Positions 45,322 to 54,824 of a stretch of 64,000 bases of DNA are shown one piece after another. The position numbers were made by a program, and so were the translations under genes. The notes under the pieces are model-generated. The model searched no databases and was not told where the DNA came from. It saw nothing but the letters and a program-made list of their open reading frames with translations. Where the stretch lies: positions 1 through 64,000 of the forward strand of contig JAIYAU010000025.1 of NCBI GenBank assembly GCA_027488865.1, written 5' to 3'. Within the stretch, counting starts at the first letter, position 1. The number at the start of each line of letters is the position of its first letter. The stretch comes from Cytophagaceae bacterium. GTDB taxonomy: Bacteria; Bacteroidota; Bacteroidia; Cytophagales; UBA9547.

Positions 45322-45393
45322 TTTTAAAAACTTAAATTATTGACAAAATATATTTGAAATTTAATAAAATATTTAATAAGTACGTAATATTTC

Positions 45394-46365
45394 TTAAAGA
45401 GTTTTGTCTATCTGTGATGCAATTAAATAATCATTTTTCTTATGAGAATCTGAATTCATCAACTCAGCCAAGTATCCTGCTAAAAACATTTGTACCCCAA
45501 CTATTAAAACTACCAATGCAATATAAAATAAAGGTTGATCAGTAACATCGCGCACGGGAATATTCATTTTTGCCTTATAAAATTTCTCTCCTACCATCCA
45601 CAACGTAATAAAAAAGCCTAGTAAAAATGATGAGAAACCCCACGCACCAAAAAAGTGCATTGGTCGTTTTTTGAATTTAGTAACAAAAGTAATTGACAAT
45701 AAATCTAAAAAGCCATATAAAAATCTCTCCAGACCAAATTTGGTTACACCATATTTTCTTGGTCTATGTTCTACTACCTTCTCCCCTATCTTAACAAAGC
45801 CATTCCACTTTGCCAGAACGGGGATATATCGGTGCATTTCGCCATAAAGCTCAACTGCTTTTATTACCTTATTTTTGTAGGCCTTAAGCCCACAGTTAAA
45901 ATCGTTTAGTTGAATACCAGAGAAACGCCGAGTAACCGCATTAAATAATTTAGTCGGAATCGTTTTACTCAATGGATCATATCTTTTCTTTTTCCAACCT
46001 GACACCATATCATAACCTTCCATGGTAATCATTTTATACAAATCAGGTATTTCATCTGGGCTATCTTGAAGATCCGCATCCATGGTAATTACGACTTCCC
46101 CTTTGGCCAATTTAAACCCAATACTTAGGCCGGCAGATTTTCCATAATTTCTATTAAACCTACTTGCCAATATATCTGATTGACCCACAGATAATTGATT
46201 AATCACATCCCAGGATTTATCAGAACTACCGTCGTCTATGAGTATAATTTCGTAGGTAAAACTATTTTCAGCCATTACTTTCCTTATCCATGCTACCAGC
46301 TCTGGCAAAGACTCATCTTCGTTATAAAGGGGAATAACAATACTTATTTGAAAAGGATAATTCAT
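45394..46365 (-). CDS. Family 2 glycosyltransferase with C-terminal membrane helices (DPMS/ArnC-like)
   Basis: A 323-residue polyprenyl-phosphate glycosyltransferase. The GT-A domain (1-235) shows SIVIPLYNEDESLPEL, IDDGSSDKSWD, TMDADLQDSPDEIP (DxD), SGWKKKRYDP and FNCGLKAYKN. Two helices (about 235-258 and 275-300) anchor it. This type makes polyprenyl-phosphate sugars (glucose, mannose or aminoarabinose-like). It lies three bases after the first DUF4199 gene on the same strand. Confidence 0.86.
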   Translation of the reverse strand: MNYPFQISIVIPLYNEDESLPELVAWIRKVMAENSFTYEIILIDDGSSDKSWDVINQLSVGQSDILASRFNRNYGKSAGLSIGFKLAKGEVVITMDADLQDSPDEIPDLYKMITMEGYDMVSGWKKKRYDPLSKTIPTKLFNAVTRRFSGIQLNDFNCGLKAYKNKVIKAVELYGEMHRYIPVLAKWNGFVKIGEKVVEHRPRKYGVTKFGLERFLYGFLDLLSITFVTKFKKRPMHFFGAWGFSSFLLGFFITLWMVGEKFYKAKMNIPVRDVTDQPLFYIALVVLIVGVQMFLAGYLAELMNSDSHKKNDYLIASQIDKTL

Positions 46366-46368
46366 TCT

Positions 46369-46887
46369 TTAATTTCTGTGGGGAGAAAGATCTGATATAT
46401 TTTTTTTCAAAAATAAACCTAAGGTAATAGAAATAAAAATACCTGCAATACAACAACTTAAAATTCCAGAAAATATTAAAAATTCAGGTGTTACCATTTC
46501 TTTCAGCAATAACATTGTTCTATCAATATTAGCTTTATCTGAATTTTGTTTAATCAATATTTCTTGCATATTTTTTAATAATATCTCCAAAACCTTTGGA
46601 TTAAAATATTTTACATAAACCCAAGAATAAATACCTAAAAACAACCCCCCAATACAAGATGCACCCATCCCAAGTTGAAGTGCCTTTTTAAAACTTAGAA
46701 GTCCCTGATTATTTTTTTTAAACTCGGCCAAAGAATAATATATACCTAGTCCTAAAACAAAAATTTGATAGCTTTCTGTAATTTGGGTGTTGCTAAAATA
46801 TTGGAATAATTCAATTAAAAGCAAATAACAAATAAGCAACCCTCCAGTAACTAACCCACCTTTTAGGGTTAACAATTTAAAACTCAT
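46369..46887 (-). CDS. DUF4199 family membrane protein
   Basis: A 172-residue protein with four predicted helices, with the DUF4199 pattern: G(I/L)YYSLAEFKKNNQGLLSFKKALQLGMG in loop and helix two, and a central helical hairpin before the last helix. The family is almost restricted to Bacteroidota and of unknown function, usually encoded beside GT2 polyprenyl-phosphate glycosyltransferases as here. Its start overlaps the stop of a second DUF4199-like gene. Confidence 0.75.
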   Translation of the reverse strand: MSFKLLTLKGGLVTGGLLICYLLLIELFQYFSNTQITESYQIFVLGLGIYYSLAEFKKNNQGLLSFKKALQLGMGASCIGGLFLGIYSWVYVKYFNPKVLEILLKNMQEILIKQNSDKANIDRTMLLLKEMVTPEFLIFSGILSCCIAGIFISITLGLFLKKNISDLSPHRN

Positions 46888-47423
46888 TTGTTGATTTTTC
46901 TAAGAAATAATGAAGATATAAAAATAACCAAAATATTAAAAAATGGTATGGGAATCAATAATTTTCTAACCATTTCATTTATGGCAATATCCTTAGGTTT
47001 AGAGGTATTCAGTGCCAGTACCCTATTTTTCATAAATTCATCTTCAGTTATATCTAGTTGTTTAATTATGTCTAATTTATATTTAATCTGCTCCGCCTGC
47101 AAGGCTTTAATGTAAGGTTGAAGCAATGAAGGGTCAACGTATTCTAAAAAACAAAAAATAAATAATCCGTAAAGGTTGACAATAAAAATATAAACCAAAA
47201 ATCCTACTGCTATACCTTGCCAAAGATGTAATTCATTAAAATTGACAAAATATTTATAAAATAAAATGGCACCAACTATAGAAACCACCAAAATTGGCAC
47301 ATCTACCAAATGAAACTCTATGAATGGATTTAGTCCTATAGCTCTAGTAATCATGAAATTAGCTATACAAGCAGCCAATCCTACAGCTCCAAAAACCAAC
47401 GATACCCTAAGAATTTTGTTCAA
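46884..47423 (-). CDS. Second DUF4199-like membrane protein
   Basis: A 179-residue protein with four helices and the same layout as the next gene: two N-terminal helices, a loop with FVNFNELHLWQGIAVGF, a third helix, a charged helical hairpin (about 105-150) and a last helix. Sequence similarity to the neighbour is low but topology and loop position agree, so this is probably a diverged duplicate. It overlaps the following gene by four bases (ATGA) and lies 21 bases after a polyprenol mannosyltransferase-like gene. Confidence 0.68.
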   Translation of the reverse strand: MNKILRVSLVFGAVGLAACIANFMITRAIGLNPFIEFHLVDVPILVVSIVGAILFYKYFVNFNELHLWQGIAVGFLVYIFIVNLYGLFIFCFLEYVDPSLLQPYIKALQAEQIKYKLDIIKQLDITEDEFMKNRVLALNTSKPKDIAINEMVRKLLIPIPFFNILVIFISSLFLRKINK

Positions 47424-47444
47424 TATAATAATTTTTATAAATGA

Positions 47445-48176
47445 CTATCGGTTATAATGCTGAAACCAACTTCCGATTTTCATACTCATAACACCAAAAA
47501 AGGCTTCCTTAAATATTTTTGGAGACATTTTAGATTGTCCTTTTTGTCTGTCGGTAAAAATAATTGGGACTTCTTTCATTTTAAAACCATATTTCCAAGT
47601 AAGAAACTTAAGTTCTATTTGAAATGCATATCCAACAAACCGAATTTTATCCAATTTAATGGTTTCCAACACGATTCTTTTGTATGCCTTAAAGCCTGCA
47701 GTGGCGTCGTTTACTGGCATTCCAGTAATAAATTGCACATATTTACTTGCAAAATATGACATCAATACTCTACCCATAGGCCAATTAACTACATTAACCC
47801 CATTACTATATCTAGAACCTATGGCTAAATCATAATTATCGTCGCTACAAGCATGATAAAGTTTTACTAAATCATCAGGATTGTGCGAAAAATCGGCATC
47901 CATTTCAAAAATATATGAATATCCTTTATTTAAAGCATATTTAAACCCATGTATATAGGCTGTTCCTAATCCCAATTTACCAGATCTCTCCTCTAAGTAT
48001 AATTGTTCGGAGTATATCTCTTGTAACTTTTTTACTATTGCAGCGGTTCCGTCTGGCGAACCATCATCTATAATAAGAATATCAAAAGGCGTAGATAATG
48101 AAAATACCTTATGTATAATCGCTTCAATGTTCTCTACTTCGTTGTAAGTAGGTATAATCACTAACTTATCAGTCAT
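47445..48176 (-). CDS. Polyprenol monophosphomannose synthase-like GT2
   Basis: A 243-residue GT2 enzyme of the DPM1 type without membrane helices. Motifs: VIIPTYNEVENIEAI, IDDGSPDGTA, EMDADFSHNPDDL (DxD), IGSRYSNGVNVVNWP, DATAGFKAYKR and FTDRQKGQSKMS. It transfers a hexose from a nucleotide sugar to polyprenyl phosphate, used for protein or lipid glycosylation outside the cytoplasm. First gene of an operon with the two DUF4199 proteins and the second GT2. Confidence 0.88.
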   Translation of the reverse strand: MTDKLVIIPTYNEVENIEAIIHKVFSLSTPFDILIIDDGSPDGTAAIVKKLQEIYSEQLYLEERSGKLGLGTAYIHGFKYALNKGYSYIFEMDADFSHNPDDLVKLYHACSDDNYDLAIGSRYSNGVNVVNWPMGRVLMSYFASKYVQFITGMPVNDATAGFKAYKRIVLETIKLDKIRFVGYAFQIELKFLTWKYGFKMKEVPIIFTDRQKGQSKMSPKIFKEAFFGVMSMKIGSWFQHYNR

Positions 48177-48263
48177 GAGGCAAAGTTATAAAAAGAAAAG
48201 TTTAAAATAGTAATATACCATGACATAAAAAGTTGGTGTACCAATTGAAACATAAAATTTAGT

Positions 48264-48301
48264 TAAAAAAAAAGCCTTTCGATTTAACACGAAAGGCTTT
48301 A
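48264..48301 (-). terminator. Intrinsic terminator after desaturase gene
   Basis: AAAGCCTTTCG (48270-48280) pairs with CGAAAGGCTTT (48290-48300). On the minus strand it is followed by a run of T (A run at 48265-48272 on the plus strand). It lies 18 bases downstream of the second desaturase stop. Confidence 0.8.
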
Positions 48302-48318
48302 CTTACAAGTTTAAAATT

Positions 48319-49074
48319 TTAGGCATTAATAGATGCTGCCGCAGGATTCATTTTAATAATTTTAATTGCACTCAAGAATCTAACAACTGGATAAGTTGGA
48401 TCAAACTCATACCACTTAGCAGCAAATTTTACGCTATTCGGATACTTGTGGTGATTATTTTGAAAAAGCTCGCCACCCATAACCAGGTCAAATACCAATG
48501 AATTTTTTGATTTATCATTATTATCAAAATTAGAATAGCCATATTTATGACCACACCAGTTTACAATAGCTCCATGTACTGGGCCCATAAGAAAATGAAT
48601 CGGCAACAATAAATATAAATACCACATTCCATCAGGCACAAAATACATATAAAATAATACATATAATGTACCCCATCCTACTCGTGAAGGCCAGCTTTCG
48701 GCAAATCTATCAAAACTATGCCAATTGGGTATATCTCTGGTAAATCTTTCTTCTGTTACCATTTTGTAATCAGCCAAATCACCATAAATCATTTTAGTCT
48801 TCCACATCATAGTAAATAAGTTTTCTGTGTGATGTGGAGAGTGAGGATCTTTTTCTGTATCACTAAAAGCGTGATGCATACGATGCAAAATACCATAAGC
48901 ACGTGGCACTAAATAGGAAGAACCCTGAGTAACCCATGTAAATATATAAAAGAATTTTTCCCAAAATGGAGACATAAGAAATAACTTATGTGCTGAATAA
49001 CGATGCAAAAAGAACGTTTGTGAGAATAATGAAAGGTACCAATGAAGTACGAAGAAAATAATGATTGCTAACAT
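48319..49074 (-). CDS. Acyl-CoA/fatty acid desaturase, second copy
   Basis: A 251-residue di-iron desaturase, clearly paralogous to the one at 7951-8697. Histidine boxes: HRYSAH, HRMHHAFSD and FQNNHHK (the first His of the usual HNNHH is Gln here, ELFQNNHH). Compared with the first copy, N-terminal and box-two regions are almost identical. The Gln in the third box is seen in part of the family and need not abolish activity. It is monocistronic with its own terminator. Two copies allow different acyl substrates or temperature response. Confidence 0.85.
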   Translation of the reverse strand: MLAIIIFFVLHWYLSLFSQTFFLHRYSAHKLFLMSPFWEKFFYIFTWVTQGSSYLVPRAYGILHRMHHAFSDTEKDPHSPHHTENLFTMMWKTKMIYGDLADYKMVTEERFTRDIPNWHSFDRFAESWPSRVGWGTLYVLFYMYFVPDGMWYLYLLLPIHFLMGPVHGAIVNWCGHKYGYSNFDNNDKSKNSLVFDLVMGGELFQNNHHKYPNSVKFAAKWYEFDPTYPVVRFLSAIKIIKMNPAAASINA

Positions 49075-49294
49075 TTTGCTAATTTACTCTTCTAGAATTT
49101 AGAATCTTGGATTCTCCAAGACATAGCTTAAATCTAGTGTTAAAACTTATTGTTTTGAAATAATTAAAATAGATCTTAATTATTCATTACAAATGTAATC
49201 AAGAATATCACTTTTACCTAATAAAATTTCAAATAACATTCACAACTAACATTATATCAAGTATTTGAGTTAATAAAATAACCTTTAAGTAATA

Positions 49295-49777
49295 TTAACT
49301 AGTTGCTTTAATAAGATTTTTACGTTTAAACAAAGATTCTAAAAAACGCATATCATTGTCACTATTAAAGCATTTAAAGGGAAGATAAATAAACTGCGCT
49401 TTTGAAATAAATAATAAATACGCATCTTTTGTCTGCTCTACTTCTTTGATTTGCTCCCATGTGAGTTGCATCCCTTGTTTCGTATTAAGTTTAATTAAAA
49501 TTTGTCGACTATCTATTTCATACATCAATTTATCGAACAGTATTTTGTTCTGTTCCACGATGGTAACTCCATAAAATTGAATAGCCCAAAATGCTAAGTA
49601 TAAAACTGCTACCAACACCCCAGATATTATCCACCACCAACTAAAAATTATAAATGTACATGCGCATATGGCCAATGGTAATGCTCCATACCACCATTGT
49701 TTTTTAAGTAGCTTTAAAATAGCAATTTTGATGTATTCTTTTTTTTCTAATTGTGTTTTCTTAGTTTTAATTATCAT
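49295..49777 (-). CDS. YcxB-like membrane protein
   Basis: About 160 residues with two helices (about 34-70), followed by a YcxB-like C-terminal domain (YEIDSRQILIKLNTKQGM, LTWEQIKEVEQTKDAYLLFI, FIYLPFKCF). I chose ATG 49777 (MIIKTKKTQ), which gives the usual N-terminus; an upstream ATG at 49825 would add 16 basic residues. Function unknown; the domain is often in sporadic membrane proteins. Confidence 0.7.
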   Translation of the reverse strand: MIIKTKKTQLEKKEYIKIAILKLLKKQWWYGALPLAICACTFIIFSWWWIISGVLVAVLYLAFWAIQFYGVTIVEQNKILFDKLMYEIDSRQILIKLNTKQGMQLTWEQIKEVEQTKDAYLLFISKAQFIYLPFKCFNSDNDMRFLESLFKRKNLIKATS

Positions 49778-49825
49778 GATTAATTTTTTTATAGAGCGTA
49801 AAAATACCCTTAGTTGCTTAAACAC

Positions 49826-50209
49826 GAAAACTTTTAAGCAAAATTTTTATAAACCTTAAGCTCTTAATTTGCACAAAAGAAGTGAGAAGTTATTTCAAAA
49901 TCAAATTAAATGTTCTATTCATTGAATACAAACAATAGGTTTTAACAAAGAATTGGTAGGTTAAAATGAGTAAGTTAAAAGTAGTCTGGAGAAATGAAAT
50001 TTATAGAATAACACTATTAAAACTTTCCCCCAACAATTATGCTCAAATTCCAATAACCCCATTTGATAATACAAGGCTAGTTATTGAGTTTTGAATTATT
50101 AGTTTAATCTATTTTTTTAGATAAAATGCAAGAATAAAGATCTTAATTCCATTTTCGTCTTCATGACAATACCGTACCTCTCATCAAGCATGTACTTAAC
50201 ATACCCCAA
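49826..50209. other. Intergenic stretch, one short open frame
   Basis: Between the YcxB-like gene and the 3' end of mutS2. A 42-codon frame on the plus strand (49966-50094, MSKLKVVWRNEIYRI...) has no Shine-Dalgarno-like or promoter support and matches nothing I know. I treat it as unsupported. No RNA or repeat is visible. Confidence 0.4.
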
Positions 50210-52606
50210 TTATTTTAATTTTACAATTGTAGCGCCATCTCCTCCTCTATCGGCATGTTCGTCATTTACAGATTCTACCTCTTTAAAATTTTTAAGCTTT
50301 GTTCTAATTACTGTTCTTAAAATACCATCTCCTTTACCGTGCACAATTTTAAACTCTCTTACACTGAGCAAAATGGCATCATCCATAATGTAGGTAAGTT
50401 CATTTAAGGCATCTTCGGCACGCATACCTCTAAAATCATGCTCTACCCTAAAGTTGATCATCTTTTCGGCAATGTCCACCCCTTTGGTTTTAATATTAGT
50501 TTTATCCTCCTTACCTAGTACTTTCTCAGCGTCTTTTTTACTAATTTTTTCTACTTTATTAGGTTTTACATTGAGTTTCATTTCCCCAATCATTATTTCT
50601 AAATCGTTAGCTTTTAAACTATTCACTTGACCAATGGTATCTTGGCCAATTATACGCACATAGTCTCCAGGTTCAATTGCACCTTTTATGGGTTGTACCT
50701 CCTGCTGCTTTTTAGGTATGTCTACCACAAGTTTTTCTACATGTTTCTCTACCTCTTTTCGTATTTGTTGGGTAACGGCTTTATCAGCCTTGTTTTCTTT
50801 TATATCTCTTATAGTTTTTTCTATCAGCTGGTTAGCTTCTCTTATAATTTCCTTAGCTTCTATTTTTGCCTCCGTCATTAATTTTGACTTGTTGGTCTCT
50901 AAATAGGTTTTTAGAGAATCGTACTGGTCTATAGCCTCTTTTAAGGCTTTTTCTTTGGCTTGCATTTCAAAGGTTTTTACCATGAGACTATTTTTTTCTT
51001 TTTCTAACTCCACCAGTAAACGATCCATTTTTACTTTATCTACTCCAAGTTTTTGTTTCGCACTTTCTATAATATCAGCACTAAGTCCTATCTTAGTTGC
51101 AATTTCGAGTGCAAAACTACTTCCAGGCTTGCCAATTTCTAGTTCATAGAGTGGCTCCATCTTATCGGTTTCAAACCTCATGGCACCATTAACAAGACCT
51201 TCTGAATTTTCAGCCATGGCTTTGAGGTTGGAGTAATGGGTATTTAGCACCGCAAAAACAGATTTTTGATTCAATTTTTCTAAAATGGCCTCTGCTATTG
51301 CGCCACCATATTGTGGGTCGGTACCCGTACCAAATTCGTCAATGAGTACCAAAGTTTTGTTGTCACCTTTTTCTATAAAATACTGAAGATTAGTCAAATG
51401 TGAACTATAGGTGCTTAAATCATTTTCAATTGACTGCTCATCTCCAATATCTACAAATATATCGTTGAAGAGTCCAAATTCAGAATCTGGAGAAGTAGGT
51501 ACAGGCATGCCACATTGGTACATATACTGCAACAATCCTACTGTTTTTAAGCACACCGATTTACCACCAGCATTGGGTCCAGAAATAACCAAAATATGGT
51601 CCTTTGCAGTAAGTTGCATTTTAAGAGGAATCGTTTTACGATTACTTTTTTTATTGGCAAGAAATAATAATGGATGTTTTGAGTTCGACCAATTAATCAC
51701 CTGCTTTTTCGACTTTAGTGGGTTTATGGATTGCATTTGCAGACCTAATCGTGCTTTTGCCCTTATAAAATCTACCAACCCCAAAAAAGTATTTGCCTTT
51801 TTAAGTTCTGGAATATGTTTCTTAAAATTATCTGTGAGATTAGATAAAATTTTAATCACCTCCCTTTTTTCAGCATATTCAAGTTCTTTGATATAGTTAT
51901 TGGTTTCTAAAACCTCCTCTGGTTCTATAAATACAGTTTGCCCCGTTGCAGATTCATCATGCACAAAACCTTTAAATTTACGTTTGTATTCGGCAAAAAG
52001 TGGAATAACCAAACGTCCATTTCTAATAGTAATTCCTAATTCTTCATCAGCCATCCCGTCCTTTTGTGCTGTTTGAAGAATTTGTGTGAGCTTTTTTCTG
52101 AGTTTACCCTGCTCAGCAATCATGGTATTTCTCAGCTCAAGCAAAGTAGGTGAAGCATTGTCTTTTACACGACCAGTATCATCTATTACCGCTTCAATGC
52201 TTCTAGGAAGAGATTTGTCAATACTAATTTCAAACGAAAGGTCTCGCAAATGAAAATATGGAGCAGAATCAGCATGATCGAGGTAATGCAGACAACTTAT
52301 GAGTGTTTTTAACGCGAGCTTTAGCTGAGCCCAGTCTTCTTCAATTAAAAAATTGCCCAAAATGGCTATTTTTTTAATGGCACCATCCATATCTAGGAAA
52401 TTCTGATCGGGAAATTCCCTTCCAGAAAGCAAAATTTGTTTAAACTCATCTGCTTGGTTTTGTAGCTTACAAATAAGGTCATAATCGGAGGAGAACCTCA
52501 TTTTATTTACAAAACTAATTCCCAAAATTCCGTTGCATTCGGCTCTTAATAATTCTCTGATTTGGTCAAAGCCCAATTTTTGTTCAATGTTTTCTGGATA
52601 AAGCAT
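50210..52606 (-). CDS. mutS2: MutS2 endonuclease/ATPase with Smr domain
   Basis: A 798-residue MutS2. N-terminal MutS core without the mismatch-recognition domain, then the ATPase: Walker A GPNAGGKSVCLKTV (about residue 340), FVDIGDEQSIENDLSTYSSH and Walker B TLVLIDEFGTGTDP. A coiled-coil stretch (about 515-640) leads to a KOW-like segment and a C-terminal Smr nuclease domain (HDFRGMRAEDALNEL, IVHGKGDGILR). MutS2 acts in recombination control and, in some bacteria, on collided ribosomes rather than in mismatch repair. Length is typical. Confidence 0.93.
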   Translation of the reverse strand: MLYPENIEQKLGFDQIRELLRAECNGILGISFVNKMRFSSDYDLICKLQNQADEFKQILLSGREFPDQNFLDMDGAIKKIAILGNFLIEEDWAQLKLALKTLISCLHYLDHADSAPYFHLRDLSFEISIDKSLPRSIEAVIDDTGRVKDNASPTLLELRNTMIAEQGKLRKKLTQILQTAQKDGMADEELGITIRNGRLVIPLFAEYKRKFKGFVHDESATGQTVFIEPEEVLETNNYIKELEYAEKREVIKILSNLTDNFKKHIPELKKANTFLGLVDFIRAKARLGLQMQSINPLKSKKQVINWSNSKHPLLFLANKKSNRKTIPLKMQLTAKDHILVISGPNAGGKSVCLKTVGLLQYMYQCGMPVPTSPDSEFGLFNDIFVDIGDEQSIENDLSTYSSHLTNLQYFIEKGDNKTLVLIDEFGTGTDPQYGGAIAEAILEKLNQKSVFAVLNTHYSNLKAMAENSEGLVNGAMRFETDKMEPLYELEIGKPGSSFALEIATKIGLSADIIESAKQKLGVDKVKMDRLLVELEKEKNSLMVKTFEMQAKEKALKEAIDQYDSLKTYLETNKSKLMTEAKIEAKEIIREANQLIEKTIRDIKENKADKAVTQQIRKEVEKHVEKLVVDIPKKQQEVQPIKGAIEPGDYVRIIGQDTIGQVNSLKANDLEIMIGEMKLNVKPNKVEKISKKDAEKVLGKEDKTNIKTKGVDIAEKMINFRVEHDFRGMRAEDALNELTYIMDDAILLSVREFKIVHGKGDGILRTVIRTKLKNFKEVESVNDEHADRGGDGATIVKLK

Positions 52607-52638
52607 TCGTCTATTATTTGCGAAAAAAGTGTTTTAAA

Positions 52639-53394
52639 TTATATTAAGTTTATACCGTAGGTCTCAAGCGGACTTTGTTGAAAGCCCATTTTTAACAACA
52701 AATTTTTAAAAGATAATTGCAATGGAGCTTTTATTGTAATTTCTTGAGAAAGTACAGGGTGAATAAAATGAGTTTCTAAGGCATGTAACATCATGGTATA
52801 ATGATTAAAGTGTTGTTCAAACATTTTGTTTTGTTTACACTCACCATGCGTTTTGTCTTGTATTATATAATGTCTGATGTGTGCCATGTGCCGCCTAATT
52901 TGGTGCATCCGTCCTGTCTTAGGCTCAACTAATGCAATCGAATATCTGCTTGTGGGATATCTACTTACAGCTATTGGTAATTCTATTTTATCCAAACACT
53001 GGTAATGTGTAAGCGCATCTTGAAGTTGTCCATTTTCTTTAGCCAATGGTTTGTCTACCACTCCATAATCTGGTAAATACCCGCGCACCAAGGCAATATA
53101 TTTTTTTTCTACCTTTTGATGCTCAAATAGTCGTTTCATGGCTACATCGGTACTTTCATCTTTAGAAAATATCAAAACACCTGCAGTTTTTCGATCCAAG
53201 CGGTGGCTTGGATATACCTTTGCACCTATTTGATCACGAAGAATTTGAAGTGCAAAATCTTCCTTTTCTTCAGCTATTTTGGTGCGGTGTACTAGTAGCC
53301 CGTGTGGTTTGTTAATTGCGACCAGCCAGTTATCTTGATATATTATTTCTAAAGTTTGCAATTTTTGAGCAAATTTATGTTTTAAAACCAACAA
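52639..53394 (-). CDS. RluA/TruC-type pseudouridine synthase
   Basis: A 251-residue RNA pseudouridine synthase. The catalytic Asp lies in YPSHRLDRKTAGVLIF; other family motifs are NKPHGLLVHR at the N-terminus and EPKTGRMHQIRRHMAHI. No S4 domain is present, so it is closer to TruC (tRNA-Ile/Asp U65) than to RluC/RluD. The target RNA cannot be read from sequence. It lies 32 bases upstream of mutS2 on the same strand. Confidence 0.85.
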   Translation of the reverse strand: MLVLKHKFAQKLQTLEIIYQDNWLVAINKPHGLLVHRTKIAEEKEDFALQILRDQIGAKVYPSHRLDRKTAGVLIFSKDESTDVAMKRLFEHQKVEKKYIALVRGYLPDYGVVDKPLAKENGQLQDALTHYQCLDKIELPIAVSRYPTSRYSIALVEPKTGRMHQIRRHMAHIRHYIIQDKTHGECKQNKMFEQHFNHYTMMLHALETHFIHPVLSQEITIKAPLQLSFKNLLLKMGFQQSPLETYGINLI

Positions 53395-53426
53395 ATTGAA
53401 CTAAACATCCCATTCTTAAAAGTATT

Positions 53427-53657
53427 TTGAATAATCCTGACAACCAAGTTTTAATAGATGCCGTAACGTTGAGAATGCCATTTGGCAAACACAAAGGATT
53501 GTTGCTTTGCGACTTACCTATAAGTTATTTGGAATGGTTTGTTAGAAATGGTGGTTTCCCACCAGGTAAATTAGGGATGGCTTTATCTACTGTGTACGAA
53601 ATTAAGTTAAATGGGCTCACAGACATCTTGACCAAACTCCGAAGTAAATATCGATAA
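53427..53657 (+). CDS. DUF3820 family protein
   Basis: A 76-residue protein with the DUF3820 signature MPFGKHKGLLLCDLPISYLEWF and a basic C-terminus. The start appears to be TTG at 53427, as no ATG is in frame before it. Function is unknown; a homologue is described as a quorum-regulated virulence factor, but the fold suggests nucleic acid binding. It is divergent from the pseudouridine synthase gene with a 32-base gap. Confidence 0.8.
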   Translation: MNNPDNQVLIDAVTLRMPFGKHKGLLLCDLPISYLEWFVRNGGFPPGKLGMALSTVYEIKLNGLTDILTKLRSKYR

Positions 53658-53969
53658 CTAGCTGGAAAAAGGCATTTTAAGCCTTGCTACAGGTACGTCA
53701 TTTAAAATATGGCTTTGGATAATTTCTGCAACATCTTCTAGCTGCACTTTACCATAAAACACGCCTTCAGGATACACAACCACCGCAGGCCCAAAACCAC
53801 AGGTATCAAAACAACCTGCTTTTTGAGCACGCACCTCGGTATTAAGGTTATTTTCAGTGATTAGTTTTTTAAACTCATCTACCAATTCCATTCCAGTCTT
53901 TTCTCCACAAGAAGCCCTACCGTCAAGTCGTTCATTGATACACACAAAAATGTGTTTCTTATATTTCAT
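53658..53969 (-). CDS. Thioredoxin-like [2Fe-2S] ferredoxin
   Basis: A 103-residue protein of the thioredoxin-like ferredoxin family (NuoE C-terminal type). Cluster cysteines: C10 in HIFVCINE, C21 in RASCGEK, and the pair in KAGCFDTCGFGPAV. Family members carry one [2Fe-2S] cluster; the electron partner is unknown. The stop codon directly abuts that of the converging DUF3820 gene. Confidence 0.82.
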   Translation of the reverse strand: MKYKKHIFVCINERLDGRASCGEKTGMELVDEFKKLITENNLNTEVRAQKAGCFDTCGFGPAVVVYPEGVFYGKVQLEDVAEIIQSHILNDVPVARLKMPFSS

Positions 53970-54017
53970 AATTCAACATTTACATATTAACATTCCCAAA
54001 ACCTTATTCACTTATCA

Positions 54018-54824
54018 TTACTTGCCACTTTCTGCGTCAATAACGTTTCTTACCGAACCATGTTGTTTTAATAATGCAGACGCAGTTTCATAATCAACTG
54101 GCAACAGATCCATTACCATTTTTACTGCTCTATCTACTAGTTTGTGATTACTTAACTGCATATCTACCATTTTGTTACCCTTTACCCGGCCAAGTTTAAT
54201 CATCACACTAGTCGATATCATATTTAAGGTAAGCTTTTGTGCTGTTCCTGCTTTCATTCGTGTGCTCCCTGTCACAAACTCTGGACCCACAACTACTTCA
54301 ATCGGATAGTCCACAGCATTGGCAATGGCTGAATTCGGATTACAAACGATACAACCTGTAGTGATCCCATGTAATTTACAATCATTCATACCGCCTAGCA
54401 CATAAGGAGTTCTACCAGATGCGGCCACTCCTACCACAACATCATTAGCATTGATATTAAATTGGTTTAAATCACTCCAAGCTTGGGTTATATCGTCTTC
54501 TGCAAATTCTACTGCTTTTCTTATGGCTGTGTCTCCTCCAGCTATAATGCCCACCACCCAATCGTGAGGAACACCAAAAGTGGGCGGACATTCTGACGCA
54601 TCTACCACTCCAAGACGTCCACTAGTACCCGCACCTATATAAAACAACCTGCCACCTGCTATCATTTTTTGCACAACCACTTTTACCAAATTTTCAATTT
54701 GAGGGATAGCTTTTTCTACTGCAATAGGTACTGTTTTATCTTCATTATTAATATTAAAAAGAATTTCTTGTGTTGAAAGGCTTTCCAATTGTTGATAGTG
54801 AGAAGATGATTCAGTGATATTCAT
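54018..54824 (-). CDS. murQ: N-acetylmuramic acid 6-phosphate etherase
   Basis: A 268-residue SIS-domain enzyme that cleaves the lactyl ether of MurNAc-6-phosphate during recycling of cell wall sugars. The signature FYIGAGTSGRLGVVDASECPPTFG (split over residues about 61-84) and VNPNS-type VCNPNSAIA, then GSTRMKAGTAQKL, are all present. Slightly shorter than the 300-residue Escherichia coli protein, as is usual in Bacteroidota. No AnmK or MurK partner adjoins. Confidence 0.93.
   Translation of the reverse strand: MNITESSSHYQQLESLSTQEILFNINNEDKTVPIAVEKAIPQIENLVKVVVQKMIAGGRLFYIGAGTSGRLGVVDASECPPTFGVPHDWVVGIIAGGDTAIRKAVEFAEDDITQAWSDLNQFNINANDVVVGVAASGRTPYVLGGMNDCKLHGITTGCIVCNPNSAIANAVDYPIEVVVGPEFVTGSTRMKAGTAQKLTLNMISTSVMIKLGRVKGNKMVDMQLSNHKLVDRAVKMVMDLLPVDYETASALLKQHGSVRNVIDAESGK

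Noticed and set aside
49966-50094. 42-codon plus-strand open frame
   Set aside because: No homology that I recognise and no initiation signal; chance occurrence in AT-rich sequence is likely.
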